A DNA stretch of 64,000 nucleotides from Candidatus Hydrogenedentota bacterium. Its GTDB lineage: Bacteria; Hydrogenedentota; Hydrogenedentia; Hydrogenedentales; CAITNO01. The notes below the pieces were generated by a model, which saw only the letters and a list, made by a program, of their open reading frames with translations, searched no databases and was not told the DNA's origin. Made by a program: the position numbers and the translations under genes. The stretch spans positions 1 to 64,000 of the forward strand of contig JAGPFE010000010.1 of NCBI GenBank assembly GCA_018056705.1. Reading direction: 5' to 3'. Shown here piece by piece: positions 44,139 to 52,045 of the stretch (the stretch's first letter is position 1; each line of letters begins with the position of its first letter).

Positions 44139-44227
44139 AACGGGCGTTTTTCTTGTAAGCCTTCTGAAACGGGTGCGCGCGCGTGAATGTGTTTCATGGC
44201 CGATATGATAAATCAAGGCGGGAGCCA

Positions 44228-45331
44228 TTGACAACAACCTATTGTGGGTTGGTCGTAAAAAAAATCAATATATTGTTGCGATATGCCCTGGTTCTGGTGC
44301 TGGGGCCCGGATTTTCCCTCCTTGCGCGCGCGGCGCCGGTTCCTTCTGAAACTGGAACGCCCGCCGTCTTTCGATCCCACCAGGCCATGGGCACCATGTT
44401 CGAGTTGCTGCTTTTTGGCGAGACCGGTGCGGTGGAGGAGAACGACCTGGAACTGGCCGCGGACGACGCGTTTGATCTGCTCGACCGTATCGAAAGACAA
44501 CTAAGTAACTGGATTAATGACAGCCCCGTGGCTGTGATGAACCGGAACGCCTGGCCAGATGCTGTCCCGGTCGATCCGGTGGTATGGGACGCGCTGAAAC
44601 AGTCCCGTGCCTACTGGGAAATGACGGGAGGGGCTTTTGACGTGACGGTAGGGCCCCTGCTCGATCTGTGGGGATTTTACCGGGAAAAAGTAGGCATTCC
44701 ATCTGAGGCCGAGGTGAAGGGCGCCCTGGAACGCATTGGCATGAACAACGTGGAGATGGATCCATCCGCGCGTACCGTCCGTTATCTCAGGCCGGGGATC
44801 CGGATCGATTTTGGTGGTATCGGCAAGGGTATTGCCCTGGATCGCATGGCCGCCCTGCTGAAGGAACGGCGGGTCCGCGCCGCGAAACTGGTAGGGGGCA
44901 CCAGCAGTATCCTTGTATTCGGAAATCCGCCAAAGCAGAAAAACTGGAAAGTGGATATTTTCTCCCCCTATAATAGGACGGCAGGCGAGACGCTGGCCAC
45001 GGTGTACCTGCGGAATGAATCCCTTTCCACCTCCACGGCGTCTGAACGGTACGTGGAATGGAACGGGCGGAAATACGGTCACATCTTTGACCCCCGGACC
45101 GGTTATCCCGCGGAAACCGACCTGGTCAGCGTGTCCGTGATCGTCCCGGATGCCACGTGGAGTGACGCGTTGAGCACGGCTTTTTTTGTCATGGGATCGG
45201 AGGAAGTGCGGCGTTTTTGCGCGCAACACCCGGAGACGCGGTGCGTGCTGATGTCAGATCGGAATCGGACCGGAAAACCGGTAGTGGAGTACGTCAACAT
45301 CACACCAGAAAAGGATGCGGATCATGAGTAA
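44228..45331 (+). CDS. apbE: ApbE family FAD:protein FMN transferase, exported
   Basis: A roughly 367-residue periplasmic enzyme that attaches FMN covalently to Thr/Ser of target proteins. A lysine-containing signal segment (KKINILLRYALVLVLG) precedes the mature domain. Family motifs are AMGTMFELLLFG, FDVTVGPLLDLWGF, IDFGGIGKGIALDRMA, HIFDPRTGYP and the metal-binding DALSTAFFVMG. The start is unsure: TTG 44228 follows GGGAG closely, GTG 44183 lacks a ribosome site, and TTG 44249 is also possible. The gene overlaps a TAT-exported Gfo/Idh gene by 8 bp. No typical ApbE target motif or Nqr/Rnf gene is visible nearby. Confidence 0.9.
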   Translation: MTTTYCGLVVKKINILLRYALVLVLGPGFSLLARAAPVPSETGTPAVFRSHQAMGTMFELLLFGETGAVEENDLELAADDAFDLLDRIERQLSNWINDSPVAVMNRNAWPDAVPVDPVVWDALKQSRAYWEMTGGAFDVTVGPLLDLWGFYREKVGIPSEAEVKGALERIGMNNVEMDPSARTVRYLRPGIRIDFGGIGKGIALDRMAALLKERRVRAAKLVGGTSSILVFGNPPKQKNWKVDIFSPYNRTAGETLATVYLRNESLSTSTASERYVEWNGRKYGHIFDPRTGYPAETDLVSVSVIVPDATWSDALSTAFFVMGSEEVRRFCAQHPETRCVLMSDRNRTGKPVVEYVNITPEKDADHE

Positions 45332-46907
45332 AGGGTTGAATCGTCGGGATTTCATGAAAACGGCCGGCGTGGCAGCGTCCGCCTTCACCATCGCGTCGGG
45401 CTTTTCCCCATTTACCTACGCGCAGAACAGCAAGGTGCAGGTTGGGTGCATCGGCGTGGGCGGACAGGGAACCTTCCACATGCGGGAAGGACTGACGAAG
45501 AATGACGACATCGTGATCGTCGGCATCTCGGATGTTTACTATCCCAACCAGAAAGCCGCCAAGCCAATGGCGATGCTGGCCAACGCCAAGATCTACCTGC
45601 CGGAAAACGGCAAGTTGTCCGACGAAGAAAAAGAACGGGCCAAGGCCGCCTACGAACCCAAGGTAACCTATGATTACCGGGAATTGCTTTCCTGGCCGGA
45701 AGTGGACGCGGTGGTGATCGCCACGCCCCTGCATACCCACGCGCAGATTGCCATGGATGCCCTGGATGCCGGCAAGTACGTGTTCTGTGAAAAAACGCTG
45801 GTGAAAACGGTGGAAGATGGCCGGGCATTGATCCAGAAATGCCATGAAACAGGGAAATGGGTGCAGGTCGGCCACCAGCGGCGCTACAACCCCAAGTACA
45901 ACCTTGGCATGTGGATGACCTATGACGCCAACCTTGTGGGACGGATCACGCATATTTCCGCCCAGTGGCATCGGAATGTGCAGTGGCGACGCCCCGTTCC
46001 CAAGGATTACGTGCTCAACGACGAGGAAAAGAAGTATATCGACGACCTGGAAAAACACCTCAACTGGCGGCTGTACGACGAAATCTCCGGTGGGTTGTTC
46101 ACGGAACTCATGACCCACCAGACGGACATCGCCAACTGGTTTTTGCGGGCGGTTCCTTCCCGCGTGTATGCCACGGCTGGCTTGGATTACTGGCGGGATG
46201 GACGCACGGCAGACGATAATATCCTCGTGGTTTTCGAGTACGACATCCGGCGGTCCATGCCCGGATTCAAGACGGTCAAGCCCCGGACCACGCTTATGGA
46301 TGAGTCCACGGCCAATCGCAATTACACGGTTCGTTTTGTCTACACCAGCATGCTGGCCAACGCGAAAAAAGGTTGTTCGGAACTGATCCAGGGAGACCGG
46401 GGCACCCTTGAACTGAGCGAGGGCGTGTGCAAGTTCTATCCCGAGCCCTGGGTGCTCGAGGAAGCCTACGCTCAGCAGAAACCGGCCGAGCAGATGACCG
46501 CTGAAGAACAGGCCCAGCGCACCGCCAGCGGCGGCAGCATGCGGGCTTTCGGTGCCGCGGCCGTGACCGAAGGCGAGGAACTGCTGAAGGATCGGACGGA
46601 TCTCAAGATCCCCGATGCGTACCAGTTCGCGGCGTTCATCGAGGCCATCCGGGGAGGTAAACCGCCAAGGAATAACCAGATGGTGGGCTTCACCACGGCC
46701 CTGACGGCTATCGCGGCGATGAAGTCCCGGCACGAGGGTAAGCCCGTCGAAATCGATCCGGCATGGTATACCTTCGACTTCGAGGTGCCTTCATTCTACG
46801 AGTACGATCCTTCCTGGGGGCAGACGGGGCACAAGGATGAGGCCGGTGCCGCGCCTGCCGCGGCGCCCGCCGCGGAACCAGCCGCCCAAGGTAACGCTCC
46901 AGCGTGA
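45324..46907 (+). CDS. TAT-exported Gfo/Idh/MocA oxidoreductase A
   Basis: A 527-residue NAD(P)-dependent sugar oxidoreductase with a twin-arginine signal (NRRDFMK, hydrophobic stretch, TYAQ), so it is folded with cofactor and exported. The Rossmann motif is VGCIGVGGQG near 38. The family EKP motif reads CEKTLVKT, with Thr in place of Pro. The C-terminal domain has TELMTHQTDIANW, including the usual catalytic His region. The last 20 residues are Ala/Pro-rich. ATG 45324 has AAAGGA 8 nt upstream and overlaps the apbE end. Zymomonas glucose-fructose oxidoreductase is the known precedent for TAT export of this family. The substrate is unknown. Confidence 0.9.
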   Translation: MSKGLNRRDFMKTAGVAASAFTIASGFSPFTYAQNSKVQVGCIGVGGQGTFHMREGLTKNDDIVIVGISDVYYPNQKAAKPMAMLANAKIYLPENGKLSDEEKERAKAAYEPKVTYDYRELLSWPEVDAVVIATPLHTHAQIAMDALDAGKYVFCEKTLVKTVEDGRALIQKCHETGKWVQVGHQRRYNPKYNLGMWMTYDANLVGRITHISAQWHRNVQWRRPVPKDYVLNDEEKKYIDDLEKHLNWRLYDEISGGLFTELMTHQTDIANWFLRAVPSRVYATAGLDYWRDGRTADDNILVVFEYDIRRSMPGFKTVKPRTTLMDESTANRNYTVRFVYTSMLANAKKGCSELIQGDRGTLELSEGVCKFYPEPWVLEEAYAQQKPAEQMTAEEQAQRTASGGSMRAFGAAAVTEGEELLKDRTDLKIPDAYQFAAFIEAIRGGKPPRNNQMVGFTTALTAIAAMKSRHEGKPVEIDPAWYTFDFEVPSFYEYDPSWGQTGHKDEAGAAPAAAPAAEPAAQGNAPA

Positions 46908-46928
46908 TGAACGGAAAAGGATGATCCA

Positions 46929-47699
46929 ATGAAGAAAGTAGTTTCCTACGTGTTGGTACTTGCTTTGGGCTTCGCGGGAGGCCTGGTTTTCGGGTTCACG
47001 TACGGGAAGAAAAGTGCCGAGGCGGACCTGCAACTGCGGACGGTGCAGCATGCCCGGACGGTTGACCTGAACAGGCTACCGGAGGCGCCGGCGCAGTCGG
47101 CGACGTCGTCCACGAAGGATAACGCGGAAAACGCTTCCGTTACCCCCACACCCCAGGGTACTGCTGCTGCCCCCGCTCCGGCCACCGCGGGAGAGGCAAC
47201 GGTATACGAAATTTCCGCCGATGATTCCGCCCTGGATTTCACCGGTTACAAGTCGGTGGCGGGGCAGAAAGTGGGGATGAACGGCTTTTTCGGCGCATTC
47301 AGCGGAACCGCGTCCCTGTCGGGGGATGACTTGTCTTCCTTGAAGTTCAAGGTGGAGGTCGACCTGGCCTCGGTGAACACGGAGAATGCCATCCTCACCG
47401 GTGTACTCAAGGGGGAAGCGTTCTTTAACATCGCGCAGTATCCCAAGGCCACGGTGGAATCGGTCCAGGTTCGGGCGGAGGGGGATCAGTACCTCGCCGA
47501 TGTGGCCTGGACCATGAAGGGCAAGACCGTGGGCTACCAGATCCCGCTGAAAGTGCAACTTAAAGGCAACGAGTTGCGCGCCACCGGCGAGGTGCTGGTT
47601 GACCGCAACCAGTGGAATATTGGCTACGCCGAATATGAAGGCGTGAGTATCCTTCCCGATGTCCGCGTAACACTGGACATAGTCGCGAAAAAGAAGTAA
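46929..47699 (+). CDS. YceI-family lipid-binding protein, N-terminally anchored
   Basis: A 256-residue protein. Residues 1-27 form a membrane anchor or signal (MKKVVSYVLVLALGFAGGL). Residues 30-95 are an Ala/Pro/Thr-rich linker, and residues about 97-256 are a YceI lipocalin-like barrel. The barrel includes DSALDFTGYKSVAGQKVGMN, VEVDLASVNTENAILTG, FFNIAQYPKATVES and DRNQWNIGYAEYEGVSI. Family members bind polyisoprenoid lipids in the periplasm. It is 21 bp after the exported oxidoreductase, with AAAGGA before the ATG, and is followed by a strong terminator. The apbE-oxidoreductase-yceI unit is therefore probably one transcript of envelope proteins. Confidence 0.9.
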   Translation: MKKVVSYVLVLALGFAGGLVFGFTYGKKSAEADLQLRTVQHARTVDLNRLPEAPAQSATSSTKDNAENASVTPTPQGTAAAPAPATAGEATVYEISADDSALDFTGYKSVAGQKVGMNGFFGAFSGTASLSGDDLSSLKFKVEVDLASVNTENAILTGVLKGEAFFNIAQYPKATVESVQVRAEGDQYLADVAWTMKGKTVGYQIPLKVQLKGNELRATGEVLVDRNQWNIGYAEYEGVSILPDVRVTLDIVAKKK

Positions 47700-47724
47700 C
47701 CCCCCTATCAAGGTAAGAATTTTT

Positions 47725-47776
47725 CGACCGGGGCATATACCCGATTAGCGCGGGTTGCCCCGGTCGATGTTTTTTT
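47725..47776 (+). terminator. Strong intrinsic terminator after the YceI gene
   Basis: CGACCGGGGC pairs perfectly with GCCCCGGTCG (10 bp). A nested ACCCG/CGGGT pair lies in the loop, and the hairpin is followed by ATG and then seven T. It closes the apbE-oxidoreductase-yceI unit. Confidence 0.85.
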
Positions 47777-47896
47777 CCGTGAAGGTCATTTCCCTGACTC
47801 CCGCATGCGTTGCCCTGAATGACAACTTTCCGGTCAGAATGAGACGGCTTCACTGGCAATGGGGGAAACTGAAACACCGAATGACCCGACAATGCC

Positions 47897-47979
47897 CTGT
47901 CATTTCGACGAACGAAGTGAGGAGAAATCTTGTTGGCGTATAGTGGCGAGAAGATTTCTCGCTCCGCTAGAAATGACAG
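47897..47979. repeat. 83-bp palindromic (MITE-like) element
   Basis: Perfect 10-bp terminal inverted repeats, CTGTCATTTC and GAAATGACAG, bound an inner inverted pair GAAATCTT / AAGATTTC around a short spacer. The whole transcript could fold into one long hairpin. The right arm is nearly identical to the 30-bp repeat at 13956-13985. It encodes no protein and sits in the 345-bp gap between the YceI terminator and the convergent aldo/keto reductase. The rest of that gap shows nothing recognisable. A REP/MITE-type element moved in trans is the likely explanation (inference). Confidence 0.7.
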
Positions 47980-48044
47980 TGCTTCGAGTGTGGAACCTGA
48001 CAAGACAGCATTACGTAACGGAAACCGCATTGACAAGGAAGTGT

Positions 48045-49112
48045 TTAGCCGACAGCCTGTTGGTTAAGCCGTTCCATTTCCTCCTGCACATCCCGGTGCC
48101 AGGCAGTCTTGTAGGTTTCATGTTTGCCGTCTTGGGCGTAAGGCTGGGTGCGGGCGAGCAAGGCCTCGCGTTCTTCCAGGGACATAGGCGTGAATTTCCG
48201 GGCAACCTCCAGGTTGTGTTCCAGCCACTCCGGGCGATTCATCCCGGAACAAACGGACGATACCGGTAAAGACATGGCATATCGCAGGCACTCGGCCGGC
48301 GTCAGGGCGCCGGTTTTCGGTAACGCGGCGGGAGTCCCCCCCATGGTTTTCATGGCGATCACGCCAATACCGCGTTTCAGGGCTTCAGGCAGGGTCTCCC
48401 GTTCGAAACTTCGGTAATGGTAATCAAACGCGTTGAGCGGAATCTGGATCGTTTCGAACGGGAACCCCCGTTCCAGCATCTGGTTGAGAAAGAGGGGGTA
48501 ATTGTGTCCCGTTACGCCAATGTGCCGGATTTTTCCTTCTTCTTTTGCCTTGATGAAGACGTCCAGAACGCCGTTTTCATACACGTTTGTCACGTCGGAA
48601 GGACGTACCACCTCGTGTACCTGCAGCAAATCAATTACGTCTACGTCCAGTCGACGCAGGCAGTCTTCCAGTTGACGTTGCGCGGTTTCCCGGTCACGGC
48701 CTACAACCTTGGTCATGAGGAAAACTTTATCCCGGTACCCATCTTTCAGGGCCCGGCCCATGCGCTCCTCGCTGCGTCCGTCATGGTATTTCCAGGCATT
48801 GTCGAAAAAATTGACGCCCTCGTCAATGGCCCGCCGCATCATGGAAATGGCCTCGTCATCGGTAAGGCTGGGATTACCGATGTGGTATCCCCCAAGGCAG
48901 AGAATGGATACCAGCGCGCCCGTTTTTCCGAGGGGTCTTCGGGGAATCGGATAAGACCGGTTTTCCAGTATGGGCGATGGTGTTCCCTTTTCGGTTGCTG
49001 TTTCACCAATGGTTTCAGCGGCGAACGATGTCTTTGTGGCCACGACTCCTCCGACCGCGGCCCAAACGGCACTTGAAATAAAATCCCGACGGTTCAACGA
49101 GCGAAGCTTCAT
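48045..49112 (-). CDS. TAT-exported aldo/keto reductase
   Basis: A 355-residue protein with a twin-arginine signal (LNRRDFISSA, then a hydrophobic stretch ending near SFAAE). The aldo/keto reductase barrel follows, with the catalytic tetrad visible: Asp in VNFFDNAWKYHDG, Tyr in the same stretch, Lys in VFLMTKVVG and His in LLQVHEV. The barrel closes with KFTPMS and a short helical tail. Substrates are probably sugars or other carbonyl compounds outside the cytoplasm (inference). AAAAGGA lies before the ATG. It is divergent from the GH99 gene across a 138-bp region with an inverted repeat. Confidence 0.9.
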   Translation of the reverse strand: MKLRSLNRRDFISSAVWAAVGGVVATKTSFAAETIGETATEKGTPSPILENRSYPIPRRPLGKTGALVSILCLGGYHIGNPSLTDDEAISMMRRAIDEGVNFFDNAWKYHDGRSEERMGRALKDGYRDKVFLMTKVVGRDRETAQRQLEDCLRRLDVDVIDLLQVHEVVRPSDVTNVYENGVLDVFIKAKEEGKIRHIGVTGHNYPLFLNQMLERGFPFETIQIPLNAFDYHYRSFERETLPEALKRGIGVIAMKTMGGTPAALPKTGALTPAECLRYAMSLPVSSVCSGMNRPEWLEHNLEVARKFTPMSLEEREALLARTQPYAQDGKHETYKTAWHRDVQEEMERLNQQAVG

Positions 49113-49250
49113 GTCTCAATATCCTTTTAATGTGAAAAACCCGGTTTCAATTTCATTCATTCCGGGTTGACGCGTAACTTGGATTATTTTCCCGAATCCT
49201 CCGTTCTATGCTTTAATAAAGGCCAATAGTTTGAGACCCGGGGAAGTACC

Positions 49251-50354
49251 GTGATCATGCTGACCCGCGTATTGCCGGCCTTGGCTGTGTTGTTTCTGGC
49301 GGCCTTACCGTGTGGCCGCTGTGCCCGTCTGCCCGAGTCGACCGCTTCTCCCCAGGAAAGGCTGCACGCGTTTTACTATTGCTGGTATGGGACGCCGGAT
49401 GTCGATGGTCGATGGATGAACTGGAACCATGCCGTGACGACGGCGGATGGGCGTGTCGAGTCCACGTGTGTGCCCCCCGAGGATATTGGCGCAAATTTCT
49501 ATCCCGCTTCGGGACCATACAGTTCCAGCGACCTGGAAACGGCAAAACGCCACTGCGCGGAAATCCAGCGGGCGGGTGTGGGCGTCATGGTCGTGTCATG
49601 GTGGGGGAAAGACACCCCCACGGATCGATCGTTATCCACCCTCTTCGAGGCGGCCCGGGAAGCCGGGTTAAAAATCTGTTTTCACCTGGAACCCTGGCCA
49701 GGCCGGGATGCCGAAAGCGTTCGGGATTTCCTGCGGTATCTGCTGGATCAATGGGGAAACAGTCCCGTGCTTTTCCGATGGCAGGGAAAACCGCTGGTGT
49801 ACGTGTACGACTCGTACCTGGTTCCGGACGGGGAATGGGCTTCTCTGCTTCGACCGGCGGGCGAACGTTCGATCCGTGGAACTCCGCTGGATAGCCTTTT
49901 TATTGGATTATGGGTGAAGGAATCGCATGGAAGATCTCTTGCCGAAGCGGGATTCGACGGTTTTTACACGTATTTCGCCACGGAATGCTTTACCTGGGGA
50001 AGCACGCCCGAGCACTGGCCTGAAATGGCGCGTTTCGCGCGGGATAGGAACAAGTTATTTATTCCCTGCGTGGGACCTGGATACAACGATCTGCGCATAC
50101 GTCCATGGAATGAAAAAAATTATCGGGGTCGGGAAGGGGGAGCCTATTTTGATCGGTTGTTTGAGCGGGCCGTGGCGGTAAATCCTGGTGTGATTGCGAT
50201 AACGTCTTACAATGAGTGGCATGAAGGCACGCAGATCGAGCCGGCGGTGCCTTACCGCGCGGTGGGACGGGTATACGAGGATTATGGGGACCTTCCAGGT
50301 ACCTGGTATCTCGACCGCGCGCGATACTGGCGGGATAAGTGGCTCAGTCCATAA
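49251..50354 (+). CDS. Secreted GH99-like (endo-alpha-mannosidase family) protein
   Basis: A 367-residue protein with an N-terminal signal peptide (VLPALAVLFLAALPCGRCA). The GH99 pattern is clear: YYCWYGTPD near the start, VGVMVVSWWG, ICFHLEPWPGR, FYTYFATECFTWG, and a C-terminal SYNEWHEGTQIEPA. In Bacteroides GH99 the two catalytic acids are Glu residues three apart, matching NEWHEG here. Family members cut alpha-mannosides at internal positions. The GTG start at 49251 has GGGAAG 5 nt upstream; Met two codons later is an alternative. It is followed by two unknown envelope proteins. The substrate is unproven. Confidence 0.87.
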   Translation: MIMLTRVLPALAVLFLAALPCGRCARLPESTASPQERLHAFYYCWYGTPDVDGRWMNWNHAVTTADGRVESTCVPPEDIGANFYPASGPYSSSDLETAKRHCAEIQRAGVGVMVVSWWGKDTPTDRSLSTLFEAAREAGLKICFHLEPWPGRDAESVRDFLRYLLDQWGNSPVLFRWQGKPLVYVYDSYLVPDGEWASLLRPAGERSIRGTPLDSLFIGLWVKESHGRSLAEAGFDGFYTYFATECFTWGSTPEHWPEMARFARDRNKLFIPCVGPGYNDLRIRPWNEKNYRGREGGAYFDRLFERAVAVNPGVIAITSYNEWHEGTQIEPAVPYRAVGRVYEDYGDLPGTWYLDRARYWRDKWLSP

Positions 50355-50379
50355 GAAGCATTTCGGGACGGTCATTGCC

Positions 50380-51231
50380 ATGAAACAATGGATAACGACA
50401 CGCGGTAATTGGGCTGGAATTTGGGGTGCCTGGATGTCCCTGGTGATTTCGGGACTTGTCGTGGGAACCGCTTTTGCCCAGGGGGACAGCGGGCAGGCGA
50501 CGGCCGCACCGAAAGATTGCGACGCCCTGGCAAGACGCGTCATGCGGGGCGAGGTGATTGCCAGGGACGCCGGCGTGTTCGCGTGGTATGACCTGCGGGA
50601 CGCGCAGTCTGGGGATGCCCTCTTTCTGCGGCAGGCCGTGGTGGGTACCGGTCGAAAGGATCGCGCGGAGGGCGTGTGGCTGGAAACCGAGGTGGTTCCC
50701 CGGATCGGTTTCCCGGTCCTGTACAAGGTACTGATCGACGTCTCGGGAGAAAAGGCTGGGCGAATTCTTGAGGGCCAGATGCGGGAAGGCTACGATCCGC
50801 CCCAGCCGCTCGACGTGAAAAACATGGACGCCCTGCCGACAGGCGATCTTTCGGGTGGGCAACTGGAGGTGGTGGGTACCGAGTCAGTGGAAACCCCTTC
50901 AGGGAACATCGATGCCTGCCACGTTAAAGTGACCCGGCAGGATGGCAAGACGATCGAACTGTGGCTGGCCCCGGACGTCACGCCTACCGGCATCGTGCAC
51001 ATGCGTACCGATGATGGAGAAATGAAGTTAAGGTTTTTCGGGCGGGGTGGCGCGGATGGATCCAGCGCGATGGATCGCCCGCCGCCCTTTGAAAGCAATG
51101 TGACCACGAAAGTGACCACCCAGTCGGGAACGGCGGTTGAAGTGGCGCCTCCAGGGTCCTCCCCGACTCCCGCGCCCCCGGAATCGCCAGACAAGGCCCG
51201 TAAAAACTTCAACGTCAGGCGTAATCCATGA
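50380..51231 (+). CDS. Secreted protein of unknown function
   Basis: A 283-residue protein with a long signal region (Trp-rich start, hydrophobic helix, cleavage near TAFA/QGD). The mature part contains an early CDALARRVMRGEV helix. A central beta-rich domain follows, with SGGQLEVVGTESVETPSGNI and CHVKVTRQDGKTIELWLAPD, resembling periplasmic proteins that report on a processed substrate. A Pro/Ser-rich tail ends the chain. No enzyme motif is seen and I do not recognise the family. It starts 25 bp after GH99, and its stop overlaps the following lipoprotein gene, suggesting one operon. Confidence 0.75.
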   Translation: MKQWITTRGNWAGIWGAWMSLVISGLVVGTAFAQGDSGQATAAPKDCDALARRVMRGEVIARDAGVFAWYDLRDAQSGDALFLRQAVVGTGRKDRAEGVWLETEVVPRIGFPVLYKVLIDVSGEKAGRILEGQMREGYDPPQPLDVKNMDALPTGDLSGGQLEVVGTESVETPSGNIDACHVKVTRQDGKTIELWLAPDVTPTGIVHMRTDDGEMKLRFFGRGGADGSSAMDRPPPFESNVTTKVTTQSGTAVEVAPPGSSPTPAPPESPDKARKNFNVRRNP

Positions 51232-51962
51232 TCAGAATGCCTGGTCTTTACAAACCACGTCGCGTGGTTATGGTTCTGGTGATGGGGGCACTGGTGTTTT
51301 CTGGATGTGGCACCCTGCGCGCGCGACCATCGACGGGGGACGAGACGGTGATTTCGCCGGGCACGCGGGTTCCCTTTTCGCCGGTTCAGGCCGGAGCCCC
51401 GCTTCAATGGGAGTCTGGCCCCTATCCCGCGTTGTTTTCCCCGGAGAGTTGGGTCGCGTGGGCCGGTCCGGAATCCGACGCGCCTTCTCCGGAATGGGCC
51501 GCGGCGCTGACGTTGCCCGGGGACCGGTTTGCCGTGCTCGAATGTCGACTGAAATCCGGTTTTGCCGACCAGAGTATCGCGTACGACGCGGTGGGACTGC
51601 GTGGGGTGGATGTCTGGCTGGAAACACCGGACGGCCGCCAGGTGTTCCCTGTTCAGGTTATCCGGGATGGCCGGCTGGACGAACAGTTTGATGGCGCGTT
51701 GCGGGTGTTCACCCGGCGGTGCCTGCTGGTATTTCCCCGGGAGGAGTTGTATTTCGTCGTGGACCGGGAAACCGCGGCTGTCCAGGAGATGCGCCTGTGT
51801 CTACGGGTAGCCCAGACCGTTTTCTCTTGCCGCTGGCCCGCGCGAACACCCCTGGTTAATACTCCCCTTCCCATTCATGAACATCCGGCTACCCAGGCGG
51901 TTCGCGAAGAATTGCGGCACGTCTGGGACAAAAGCAAGGAAGTGTCACATCAGTTTGACTGA
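51228..51962 (+). CDS. Putative lipoprotein of unknown function
   Basis: A 244-residue protein with a basic N-terminus, a hydrophobic helix and a lipobox (VFSGC) at about residues 23-27, so it is likely lipid-anchored. The mature region is beta-rich, with VDVWLETPDGRQVFPVQ and REELYFVVDRETAAVQEM. It has no recognised catalytic motif. The start overlaps the preceding secreted-protein gene by 4 bp (ATGA), so the two products may form a pair at the envelope. A promoter for the downstream acyl-CoA ligase overlaps its end. Confidence 0.78.
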   Translation: MIRMPGLYKPRRVVMVLVMGALVFSGCGTLRARPSTGDETVISPGTRVPFSPVQAGAPLQWESGPYPALFSPESWVAWAGPESDAPSPEWAAALTLPGDRFAVLECRLKSGFADQSIAYDAVGLRGVDVWLETPDGRQVFPVQVIRDGRLDEQFDGALRVFTRRCLLVFPREELYFVVDRETAAVQEMRLCLRVAQTVFSCRWPARTPLVNTPLPIHEHPATQAVREELRHVWDKSKEVSHQFD

Positions 51963-51985
51963 CTTCCTGTTTTTTCAATTATTAT
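51955..51985 (+). promoter_or_regulatory. Candidate promoter of the acyl-CoA ligase gene
   Basis: TTGACT (51955-51960) and TATTAT (51980-51985) are 19 bp apart (18 for TTATTA). The -35 overlaps the last codons of the lipoprotein gene. The predicted start is about 55 bp before the ligase ATG. Confidence 0.4.
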
Positions 51986-52045
51986 CAGGTCGCGGCGACG
52001 TTCAACGCGGCGGATGGTCGGGAATGTGCCACGAAAGGGTACGGT

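Noticed and set aside
45300-46733. Minus-strand open frame of 477 codons
   Set aside because: It is antisense to the exported oxidoreductase A gene, with no recognisable motifs.
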